Origin: Ypsolopha sequella
Taxonomy: Eukaryota > Arthropoda > Insecta > Lepidoptera > Ypsolophidae
Direction: 5' to 3'
DNA length: 64,000 bases
NCBI GenBank assembly: GCA_934047225.1
Contig: OW203993.1
Location: 21,838,069-21,902,068 of the forward strand
Both the position numbers and the translations under genes were made by a program. The notes under the pieces were generated by a model. It was not told where the DNA came from. It saw nothing but the letters and a program-made list of their open reading frames with translations, and made no database searches. This document shows positions 11,293-20,364 of this stretch, one piece after another; within the stretch, counting starts at the first letter, position 1; each line of letters starts with the position of its first letter.

Positions 11293-11910
11293 CTAATTCT
11301 TGATACTAGTTGTGTCGATATCGGGAGTTGAGCCTGCCGTTCCAAGGAGCTGATCAAGATCGTCCATTGACCGGATTGCAATAGCTGGTCTTTGTTCGGC
11401 TTTTCTGAGAAATATCGAACCATTACGGACCCAGCAGAATCTGAATCCAGCATTTTTTTATCTAACTCTGGCATCTCGAAATAACTGGCGGTTCCGTTTG
11501 GTAAGGCGTTCGTTCAGGTATACTTGCTTTTTTGGTCCATTCGCAATTCCCTCAGAGGTTAGATTCTTCCTCACTTTAGCAGACTTTAAAATATCATCTC
11601 GCTTCCTGCGGCGGAGCAATTTTACCACCACTGGTCTAGATAAATTGCTTTCAGAGTCTGGTGTTTGAAGATTGCGAGGTCCAACCCGAACAGCCCAGTC
11701 AATATCAGCATCTTCCAACAGCACGCCAATCTTCTTTGCAGTCTGAAGAACGGTGTGTATTAGGTTTTCATTTTCCGATTCTGGAATTCCTACGATTTCC
11801 ACTTCATTGCGGAGAGCATCTTGTTCTTGCATGAATATGTTGATAAAAAGATCCTCTGTTTCAATGTAAAGTGGCCAGACGTATTTAGTGTCTTTGCTGT
11901 AATTAATCAC
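11293..11910 (-). pseudogene. LINE ORF1 (nucleic-acid-binding, baculovirus FP-like C-terminus)
   Basis: The first part (11910-11458) contains 'EVEIVGIPESENENLIH', an acidic linker, and a basic 'RPVVVKLLRRRKRDDILKSA' stretch typical of the RNA-binding ORF1 proteins of insect LINEs that resemble the FP25K C-terminal domain. A frameshift near 11460 moves the frame. The conserved end, 'FCWVRNGSIFLRKAE' to 'DDLDQLLG', is read in another frame to a stop at 11293. The protein would bind the LINE RNA; it is no longer functional here. Confidence 0.65.
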
Positions 11911-12065
11911 CGTATTTGCAGAATTTATACTGTATCCGTATGGTGACTATACAGTATGTACATCTACTTTAGGTAGTGAAGCGAAATATATAGCAGCACA
12001 GGATGTGAGATTCTGAACCTTGAAATTGAGGTTCATAAATTAATAATAATACCTATTACTACTGC
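11828..12065 (-). repeat. LINE 5' end region (direct repeat of 8958-9180)
   Basis: This is the minus-strand leader of the LINE, including the first ORF1 codons and about 150 bp of upstream sequence. It is the counterpart of 8958-9180. The two mark a spacing of 2.87 kb. Confidence 0.65.
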
Positions 12066-12597
12066 TACTAACTAAAAAGATAATTCAAAAAACAAATTGT
12101 AGCAAATTTAGTTAAGTTTGTACTTCTGATAAAATATTGTTCAGTAAAACCTGCAGTTCAAGATTTATTTAATATAAAATGTAAAAGAAATCGAAATTTT
12201 GTGGAATTTGTCCTAACTGCTTATATTTTGAAGTATAAATTAGAAAACACCTATGCTATTAATCCAAAAGTTTGCGATTTATTTAATGAAAACTGAAAAA
12301 ACTTCGAAATTTTTATTCTTTTAAGGACATGGCAGAGCCCGCGGCAGCATCCCAAGTTGGGAAACTTGCATTTTTAAATAAAGGGGTCTACTTGTATAAC
12401 ATATCCAAAAATGGCGGAATACTGACCTTTTGCAAGTAGATTTATTAGATTATCGGGTATTAATAGTCTTACATTAATTAATTGACAAACAAAAAATAAT
12501 TCAGAAAATACGCGATTGATCTTACTAAAATTCCGTGACAATGAATTCTATTTCAAGCCAAGGCCGTAGCCAGAAAATAATTTCGGGGGTTTTTGAT
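12066..12597. other. AT-rich intergenic, outer end of a hAT element
   Basis: No gene to about 12540. At 12560-12590 'aaggccgtagccagaaaata' followed by a G-run resembles the 3' terminus of ZMYM-type hAT elements, and would be the outer end of the transposase copy at 13322-15749, now split by the MITE at 12598. Confidence 0.35.
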
Positions 12598-13207
12598 CAG
12601 AGCTGTCACATGGACCAAATAAAAGCCCTAAGTTGGTCCGTTCAAATAGGACTCGGACCTGGTCCGATGGACTTTTATGGTAAGCCCTAAACTCAAGCGG
12701 ACCGAACGAACTAGCCCTATTTCGGTAAAAAGCCGGTCCGGTCCGAGTTGGTCCGAAACAGTCCGTTAAAATATTTTTATCCCACTGCAAAATGCAAAAA
12801 AGATACGTTTTTATGATACAAGAATACAGACTCGAGTCACGCGAGCGTACGAGAGTCATGGTGACGGTGCGTTGCATCCGTTTCACACTAGTAAATCTTA
12901 ATTGTAGGGCCTAAAGTCTCAAATTGAATAGCTTTAACGTTTGCGATGTACCCGGGAATCTCGGGCAGCGGGCAGCGGTCGTCATCACATCCTTCGAATA
13001 ACATTATTTTGTTATGCTATACTTGCATAAAACCATCCATAATTATTTCGTTAAACACAACGGACTAACCCGAAGCCCGATAAAGTCCAATCGGTCCGTC
13101 GTCCGCGGGCTCGCTCACGGTTGAAAAAGTTCTATTTGATGATTTAGGACTTTTTATACATTTTCGGTCTTTTACGGACTTTTTATTTGGTCCATGTGAC
13201 AGCTCTG
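12598..13207. mobile_element. hAT-type MITE, 610 bp
   Basis: The termini 'cagagctgtcacatggacca' (12598-12617) and its reverse complement ending at 13207 form a clean inverted repeat of about 27 bp. The flanks 'tttttgat' (12590-12597) and 'gttttgat' (13208-13215) match at 7 of 8 bases, the hAT-type 8-bp duplication. The interior contains many 'ggtccg'/'cggacc' repeats and no transposase. It is inserted close to the end of another hAT element. Confidence 0.85.
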
Positions 13208-13321
13208 GTTTTGATTTGGTGGAACAGTAGAAAAACATAAAAAATTTTTTAATAAAAGAAATAAAATGTGTTACTTATCATATATTTATTAGAAAACCAT
13301 TACAGAAATATTAACACCTTA

Positions 13322-15749
13322 TTACAAAATTAAATTCAGTCTTCTAGCTTTCTTTGCAGCGAACAAATCAATTACCTCCTCGGTGTCGATGTCAATTCTG
13401 CGGTGGATTGACATTAATGTCAAACCGTTTAGTCTTTCCTGGCCTGTGGAGTTTCTCAAATAAGTTTTGAGGCGTTTCAGAGAAGAGAAAGTCCTCTCAG
13501 GAGTACATGTAGAAACAGGCAGTGCCGCCAAGATCTTTAAAAGTTTGTGAATGTTTGGAAATAAGGCCTGGTTGCATTCTCCGAGAGCTTCAATAGCACA
13601 TGTTGGTCGATCTAGTTCAGATTCTTGCACCCATTTTATCCATAACATGTCTAATTCAGCTTTTACAAAGTCCCATCCCAAATATTTTTTATAGAGCTCA
13701 AAGTAGTTTTCTTGATAATTTTGATTAATTTGTTCTTTGCAACACTCAGACGGAATTAAAATGTTGAGAGATGATAATGTGGCTTTATGATTTTGGAATC
13801 TCGACTGAAACTGATCAATGAAATCATCCAAAAGTGGAATAATTATAGTAATTCTTATAAGTTTAAGTTTCAGGATCTTTTGTGTTGTAGTTTGCCCTAT
13901 GCTCTTGGCGTGACGTTATTCGCGGAATTTTCATTTCCTCGTTTACCGTACTGAGCAAAATCTGTGCATTCTTGAAAACTTCAGCAAATTTTAAATCAAT
14001 ATTTTGGTGAACATCTTCAATAGTCTTTATAATTAAATCGACATGTTGTAAAGCTGCTGCCAAATCGCATAGGCGAGATTGAAGTATTTTGCATAGTGTC
14101 AGTGTGTACGGGAACAACATTCCTAAGCAACATAAGCTTATAACTAAATCACTTGAAACGACTGATCTCAGAAAAGAATTAGCCTTTGACGATGTTTCAG
14201 AATCCATGTCAATGCTTAACTCGTCTAGTGTATCAACAATAGCTTTATAAATTTCTTAAAATCTTAACAACCCATCATGATTTTCTACCCAGCGGGTCTC
14301 GGACATTGTCATAAGGTTTTTCCAATGTTTCAGGGAAGTCTTTTTCAATATTATCTTTTAAACACTTGGTTCGTTTTGCCGAGGACTTGATAAAATTTCC
14401 AACCGATTTTATAATTCCAATAGTATTTGAAATAGGCTGAACCTGGCAAGAATGACCCAGAGCTAAATTCAATTAATGTGAGCTGCAATGAACGTATAAG
14501 GCTTCTGGATGTGACTCACGAATTACTGCCTGCACACCTTTAAAACTTCCTTTCATCGAAGAAGTTCCATCATATCCTTGTCCGACTAAATATTCGCAAT
14601 CTACTCCCAAAGATTTTAATTCAGATAAAATTGCATTAGCTAAATATCTTCCTTTTGTATTCTCAACTGTTACAAAAGTTAAAAATCTTCACGCAAGATA
14701 AACCCATTATCTTTTGGCTCGGCATATCTTACACAAATAGACATCTGTTCTTGTCGTGAAACATCAGTAGTTTCGTCAACAAGGATTGAAAAAAATTTCG
14801 CAGAATTTAATCCTTGCACAATTTTTTTCTGGATTATTTCACCACAAATTGCAATAAGTTCATTTTGTATGGTCGGGCTTAGGTAGGTAGCGTTCAACGT
14901 CATATTTTCTGTGTGCTTTATTAGATTAGAGTCTAATCATCTGCTTCTCATCCGTAAGATAGCACGAAAGTTTCCATCATTTGTTTCTGGCTCAGCATCA
15001 TTGATTTTTATTGGACGTCCACTGAACGTGAATTCTTGACGTCCACATAATTTAATTGGTTCAATAATCGGCATGAGCCGTTTCCGATTTTCAGCTATTT
15101 GCGCTAGGTATCCGCTATCAATCTGACTTATTATATTTGGTTGAGATTTATTATACACCTTCATAAAATTATCAGCCAATAATACAGAAGATTTGTGGTA
15201 CTGGCTTTCACTGTGATGTTTGAAATCATGTACAGCATCTTTCCATTTAGTGAGCGGCTGAGTAACTAATGATTTCAGCTGCTGATGAGAGCCTTTACAT
15301 GCGCAATCTCTGGCAAATAATACACAATGTTTGCATAAAGCACCTTGTTGCCCTGTACTCGTGTAAACCAACCACGAGAACCGTTCAAAGCATTGCATTT
15401 GAAATTTTAGCTTTATTTTACCGTCACTTACTGGAAACATAAATGTCTTTTCTGGCATCCAAGGAGATTTCAACAATCTGCACTTTAAATCATCATCAAT
15501 TTTGGTGTTTGATCCCGTATAATAGCCCACATCTAAAACATGCTGAGAAACATCATCCACAGTCCCAGGAACAGCAGCAGAAGTACTAGAAATACTTGTA
15601 GCAGTATCACTGTCGAAAACACTTGAACACTGATTTTCAGTAGAACCTTCACTACCAGTACCAGCTTTAGATTTTTTAAATAAATATTTGAATAATGTAT
15701 TTTCTTGCGTCCTTTTTGCCATTTCAAATGTTGAACCGACCTGTAACAA
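13322..15749 (-). pseudogene. hAT transposase relic, ZMYM1-like type
   Basis: Fragments in consistent order down the minus strand make one broken transposase. At 15749-14937 there is an N-terminal low-complexity region and a TTF/ZMYM-type zinc finger with 'LCKHCVLFARDC'. At 14903-14679 there is 'SILVDETTDVSRQEQ' with the first catalytic Asp. At about 14680-14470 come 'GYDGTSSM' and 'CSSH', the second Asp and the CxxH of hAT enzymes. At 14472-13863 there is an alpha-helical insertion, and at 13831-13322 the C-terminal dimerisation block with 'TCTPERTFSSLKRLKTYLRN', including the catalytic Glu. Several stops and frameshifts separate the pieces. It is dead. Confidence 0.8.
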
Positions 15750-15898
15750 TTAAAAAAACAGCCAAGTATTAATTCCATTTGTACACAAATATTTACTTCA
15801 ATAAAGTTTTAAAGGAAAATTAATACGAGTAGGTAGTCTACTCTTAGGCATCAAATTCTTTTAATTTTAATTACAACACCACTTATTTCAATACTAAT

Positions 15899-16785
15899 TC
15901 ACAACACTATTATTTCACACACTGCACAATTACTTCGCTTATATCGCCTTAGCCTCTTACGACTGTTAAACTCTGCCGCACAACCATCAGAGAAGACGTG
16001 AACCACCTTAAGTCTGTGACTGTTGGTTGTCAGCTTTTGAATTATTGTTTTAATGAATGTCCAGACACAAACTTTGTTATGTGTAAGGTCATCACTGATG
16101 ATGGCGTAAGAAAGGGACTTAACTTTTACGCCTTCTCGTATCCAGGCGCATGCGGTGAAAACAGTAGCCTGTGTATGCTGCCAGTGTGCGCTCTGAATTT
16201 CATCTTGCGATATGATGGCATAATTTTCAGCAAAATCTTTTTGCAGCACAGCTTCATTGTCTATTACGGTTTCCTTTATCTCTTTAAAATATTTGCTCTG
16301 CACTTTTTTCACGAACCAGTGAGGTTTGAATTTTGTTAACCGTGCCTTAAATAGGCTAAGAAAGTCGGCAACGGTTCCAATTTCTGTTTTGACTTGCAAA
16401 CGGCCTCCATCTTCTGTCCACTGTTTCCATGATATGTTTTCATTGCGACTATATGTCAACGGTATTATATCCTCCAAATTATCACACCGGTTGCATTTAT
16501 TTGTCATGCATTCTTGACTTGATAAATCACAACATATTTCGTTTAGGAGCTCTTGTGTAGATTTAGGAAATTCATGAAATTTAAACCTTGCTGCTTCAAT
16601 CAGGTAGTTAAAATTAGCGTGGTAGACACACACACGCACACGTCATGAGGGATTTCTTTAACCGTACGCACAAAACTCGGTCTTTCTTCGTAAAATTTTG
16701 ATTTGACAACCTTTAGTGTTGGATATTCTTCTTTAAACAATTTATAGCATTTACCAATGCTCATAATTAAATGCCTCTTTTGCAT
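15899..16785 (-). pseudogene. Unassigned DDE-like transposase family, copy 1 (broken)
   Basis: Two frames overlap at an ac-microsatellite (about 16625-16640), where a frameshift has occurred. The upstream piece has 'FKEEYPTLKVVKSKFYEERP'. The downstream piece has a CxxC-rich segment ('CCDLSSQECMTNKCNRC'), then 'DFAENYAIISQDEIQSAHW', 'VFTACAW' and 'VFSDGCAAEF'. The two Asp-containing motifs and their spacing suggest an RNase H-like (DDE) core. The same block occurs at 26754-27700. I recognise this as a protein type widespread in animal genomes as uncharacterised transposon-like ORFs, but cannot name a superfamily. The end after 'SDG' is corrupted. Confidence 0.55.
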
Positions 16786-16896
16786 TTTTTGACGTTTTCT
16801 TTGACCGATTTGTAGTCTTTTATGCCAGGTGCTGTTCGACTTATAAGAGATAAAAGATATAAAGACACCCGCACGCGCCGGAGCACCTCGCGAAGC

Positions 16897-16934
16897 CTGA
16901 TGAAGGTCACTCTTAAGTTGACCGAAACGTCGAG
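16897..16934 (+). ncRNA. Hammerhead-ribozyme-like motif
   Basis: CTGATGA (16897-16903) is followed by a stem ggtca/tgacc (905-909 and 919-923 of 16,9xx) and then GAAAC (16924-16928) and GTC. This is the order CUGAnGA - stem II - GAAA - GUC of a type I hammerhead core, with a short ACGT stem III as in Penelope-element and retrozyme ribozymes, which act as dimers. An extra A lies between the CUGAUGA box and stem II, and stem I is not convincing, so activity is uncertain. The same layout recurs at 61254-61277. Confidence 0.35.
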
Positions 16935-17164
16935 TTTTTCTTGCATAAATAATAGTGAGTTTTAGCTGTTGTTATCTATTTCGTTATGATGGACACTCAC
17001 CCTAATTTTAGTGATATAAAAACTAATGCTTTTATCGAAAATAAACTGTATTTGAATATTAACTGAGATCATGAATTTATAAGACTAGGTATAATTATAC
17101 TTAATGAAAAATATAATTATTCAACACTTGAAAAACTTAAAATCTAGAAAAATGGGAACACCAT

Positions 17165-17326
17165 TCAGACTTTTGGCATAAATTTATCCATTTCAGGAAC
17201 TCGATAAAAACCTCTACTATTTGTTAGGGTTGGAACCCCTATTGTTTCTTGAATATCATTTTTGTTGTACCAAATTTTATCACATTGTTCGGGCCAGCGA
17301 AAAGTATTCCCAGCACAAAAAGTCAT
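17165..17326 (-). other. Orphan 53-codon open frame, transposon C-terminus candidate
   Basis: A short ORF has a Trp/Tyr-containing composition ('NTFRWPEQCDKIWYNKNDIQ', then 'RGFY'). The pattern resembles the tail of the unassigned DDE-like family represented at 15899-16785, but this piece lies upstream of that copy on the same strand, so it would belong to a separate fragment. No function is assigned. Confidence 0.25.
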
Positions 17327-17530
17327 AGTGCTTATCTCGTAAAGACTACCAGATACCTTTTAAAAGGTACTCTAAGTGGTTTGTGACAAAACATGCCGAT
17401 ATTTTATAGTTTTGCAACAAATAGCTATGTTGAAATAAAAACTAAGATTTCCTACATCATTTTTTTAAATAATAAAAACCCAATTCGGTGCAAAGATTCT
17501 TAGAAAAATAATGGATTTATTTACCTCTCC

Positions 17531-19502
17531 TACAGTGCTCGCCATGTTAAAAGAGCGCTGGAACCGATTGGTTTCCACATGGGTACACTCGCGCACGAAA
17601 TTACTAGGCCTGTTGTTTTGAACTAGCGTCTTGCGGCTTCGTATATTGGTTATTGGTAAATAATAATTAATTAATTAAAAATATATTAGATATAATATCA
17701 CTAAATATAATTAAAACCATGTTTGATTCAGTGTAGAATGTTTAATATGGTACATAAAAAAATTAAAGTATTGAAACTCCTTCCATTAAGTCGTCGTGAG
17801 TGACGTGGAAACCAGATGAGGACGCGATGTTGGTGTTAGATGTGGCAATTTCATCGTCGTCGCTTGAGCTTTCATCATCATGTCGACCACATGATCGCTT
17901 TTAAAATAATCGGCCTCTATTTCCTTTACCTTGGTGCATAATTTCCCCCATTCTGTTGCTCCCATTAAATTTACTTTTTCCTCAACCAGGTCCGCTATCC
18001 GTGTAAGGTTCCAACTTACATTTTTGCTGGCGACATATCCCTTTATTTGGGACCAGGCCATTTCAATGGGATTTAAGTCTGGGTGATATGGGGGCAAACG
18101 AAGTACAGAATGGCCTGCTTCGTTTAATATGGCATCGATACTAAATTTCTTAAATTGTTCTTTGTAATTTTTTATTAAGTTGTACAACTCCGGCTTTAGC
18201 ATGGATTCTTCAAATTCAATTCCTTTTTGACGGAGCCAGGTTTGCATGTCTGCTTTCTTTGTATTGGATGTTGGTGCAGCATCGAGTTGTTTGTTGTGGT
18301 ACGATGCATTGTCGACTACCACGACTGAATTAGGTGGTAAATTTGGCATTAGTTTAGTACGGAGCCACTGCTCGTAATTCTGCGAATTCATGTTGTCGTG
18401 GTAATCGCCACTTTTCGTACCGGCTTTGAACGTCAGCAAAGCATTCAGCACAAAACCTGCTTCACCACCTGCGTGCACAATGACCAAGCGGCCACCTTTA
18501 GATAACGGTTTTTTAATGCCTTTGGTGGGATCGTTTGTCCAAGAATGGTGAGACGCATGGGAACTATCGACGTATGATTCATCAGTGTAAATGATTGGTC
18601 TTTCTTCCTCTCTATATTTTTTTATCTTTCCCAGATATTCAATTCTTTTAAATCGAATTTGTGACTGCTCAATCAAAATTTGTCTATTTGTTTCTATTTT
18701 CTTCTACTTAAAACCCAATTCTTTTATTATTCGCCTCAGACTTGTTGCAGATCCTTGGAAATGTAGATCATCCTGTAACTTTCTTTGCAACTTGCCTATG
18801 GTAGGCAATTCATTCTCAGTGACGTGGAAATTGTGTATTTTTTTTATAACACCCTGGTCAAAACTGTCAATGTCTGTTATTGGTTTTTGTTTTAATCTTT
18901 TATTTTTGCCGGGAGTTCGGAACACAGTAAGAAATTCCGAATCTTCTGAACATTTTACAATTCGTCTCACTGTAGCCTTGGAACATTTTGTAGCCTCGGC
19001 GGTCCGCTCAATGCATTTTTTAAAATTATCACCTGCATTATCAGCCTCTCTCTTCATATAACAATATATTTGTCTCACTGTAGACTCGGAATTTTTTGAT
19101 GCCTTGGCGATTCGTTCGATGCACTGTGCATCATTATCAGCATCTCTCTTCATAAAACCATATATTCGTTTCACTGTAGACTCGGAACATTTTGTTGCCA
19201 CGGCGGTCCGTTTAATGCATTGTGCATTATCATCAGCCTCTCTTTTCATAAAACAATATACGTCGTAAATAATTTTTCTCTCTTTTCTATGTAAAACCAT
19301 TTCGTAATTAAACACTTTGTGCGCGACAATACTTGAGGACAAACGTAACGTGGACACAGCGCGGAAATCAAGGGTCGACTGACGAAATAATAGCGCACAG
19401 GCAAGCGCCCCCGCCTGCCCCGCGCCGCACCTCATACCACCAAATAGACCGATAAATTCATACAATCGTCGCCAGCGCTCTTTTAACATGGCGATACCTG
19501 TA
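17531..19502 (-). mobile_element. Complete Tc1/mariner-like element (DD82E, Sailor-type)
   Basis: Terminal inverted repeats of 31 bp are at 17531-17561 and 19472-19502, with 'tacag....tcgccatgtt...' outward and 'aaaagagcgctgg' inward. The differences are limited to three positions after TACAG. The TA at each end is the expected target duplication, so the element proper is 17533-19500 (1968 bp). It carries one transposase gene on the minus strand. The termini and gene are all present, so the copy is structurally complete apart from one stop codon. Confidence 0.85.
17786..19300 (-). pseudogene. Tc1/mariner-like transposase with triplicated HTH and one in-frame stop
   Basis: The frame runs from the ATG at 19300 to 17786 (504 codons), interrupted only by a TAG at 18704-18706 near codon 199. 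Residues about 14-114 contain three tandem copies of a helix-turn-helix unit ending 'STVKRI', 'STVRQI' and 'ATVRRI', encoded by three DNA units of about 96-108 bp (18958-19258). The catalytic domain has 'IIYTDESYV', 'VVVVDNASYHN' and 'PDLNPIEMAW'. I count 82 residues between the second Asp and the Glu, matching the DD82E group described as Sailor. It would excise and reinsert the element by cut-and-paste at TA sites. The stop makes this copy non-functional unless read through. The upstream ATG at 19516 lies outside the element, so 19300 is the better start. Confidence 0.85.
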
Positions 19503-19993
19503 CCACGTCTGATCATCTTGTTTGAAAGTTATCCCGAAAATGACAGATACTCTTTTTTCTTTTGGCTTGACTGGCCAATCACAGATAACTAGAGTGTTGC
19601 TATTATGGTTTAAAAACCATCATCCATCATTTGGACTGAAGACCTTTTAAAAAGGCGTCTATGAGATGAATTGGGTAACTGTCTTGGGCTGGTACCGAGT
19701 AGAGTCCTTTTAAGGCTAGACGGTAAAACTTACGCGCGCGAGATTTGGATTCTCACAATTGTTGTAGCTGTTTCGGTCATTCGCGGCCGGCACGAGCGCG
19801 CCCTCCCCCCGCGCCCCGCTCCCTGCTCCGCACTTGTTCAATTTGTACTCACAGCTTACTGTTAGATCCAGATCAGGACATCCTTTCGTACTTTCGTTTT
19901 TAGTGCCTTTGGTTATTTAATTCAAAAGAAACAACATGCAAAATAAAAAATGAATGATCTCCTGTTCCTGTTTATCTAACGAACACAATATAA
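19503..19993. other. Stretch without gene between Sailor-type element and viral insertion
   Basis: It contains a GC-rich patch at about 19785-19840 and the palindrome 'tggtttaaaaacca' near 19605. No supported ORF, and no clear target-site duplication of the next element was found. Confidence 0.4.
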
Positions 19994-20305
19994 TAGGTCC
20001 TACCTAGACCCTACCGCCCGCCATTTTGAGATCGTACCCGCTGTGCGCCTCATTTTCATCTATTACTGTTTCTTACGAAGAAGATTAGCCGAGAAGAGCG
20101 CAACTAGGCACGAAGAAGAAGAAGAAACCCCTCTTGGAGAACACCAGAAACTTGGTGGCTCAGGCGAAGCGTGGTTTGTGGTGCATGCAGCTCCTTCCCA
20201 AGGTCAGATCTTTCATCTTCGTAATATTTTCTCTTCACTTCCCGCTATTTTAAAACCTATGGTGATACAAAGCACTGCCGTCATATCGCGTGCTCATTTT
20301 TTTGA
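19994..20305 (+). repeat. Left 312-bp inverted arm of the viral insertion
   Basis: 19994 ('taggtcctacctagacccta') to 20305 ('...catttttttga') is the reverse complement of 23253-23564. I count about five mismatches in 312 bp. The arm begins abruptly at 19994 with no matching sequence outside. The ORF running through it (20043-20423) is the same reading that occurs in the right arm. Confidence 0.9.
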
Positions 20306-20364
20306 TACAGAAACGCGTCTAGGTGGTAGCAACTTGGCCATTCGTAACGTAGGCACTTCTAGAG

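Larger units (their letters stand above)
9179..11910 (-). mobile_element. Degraded non-LTR retrotransposon (jockey/CR1-type group), 3' truncated
   Basis: Reading down the minus strand the order is ORF1 (11910-11293), a gap of non-coding sequence, an AP-type endonuclease (10957-10450), the endonuclease-RT linker (10452-9664) and an RT broken off in its palm region (9735-9179). The order is that of a two-ORF LINE. Frames are interrupted by stops and shifts. The RT catalytic 'YADD'-type box and the 3' tail are absent because the element is cut at 9179, where a copy of its own 5' region follows. Confidence 0.8.

Noticed and set aside
8958..12065. Direct repeats considered as LTRs of a retrotransposon
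   Set aside because: The interior encodes an AP endonuclease and LINE-type RT, which belong to non-LTR elements; no primer site or purine tract.
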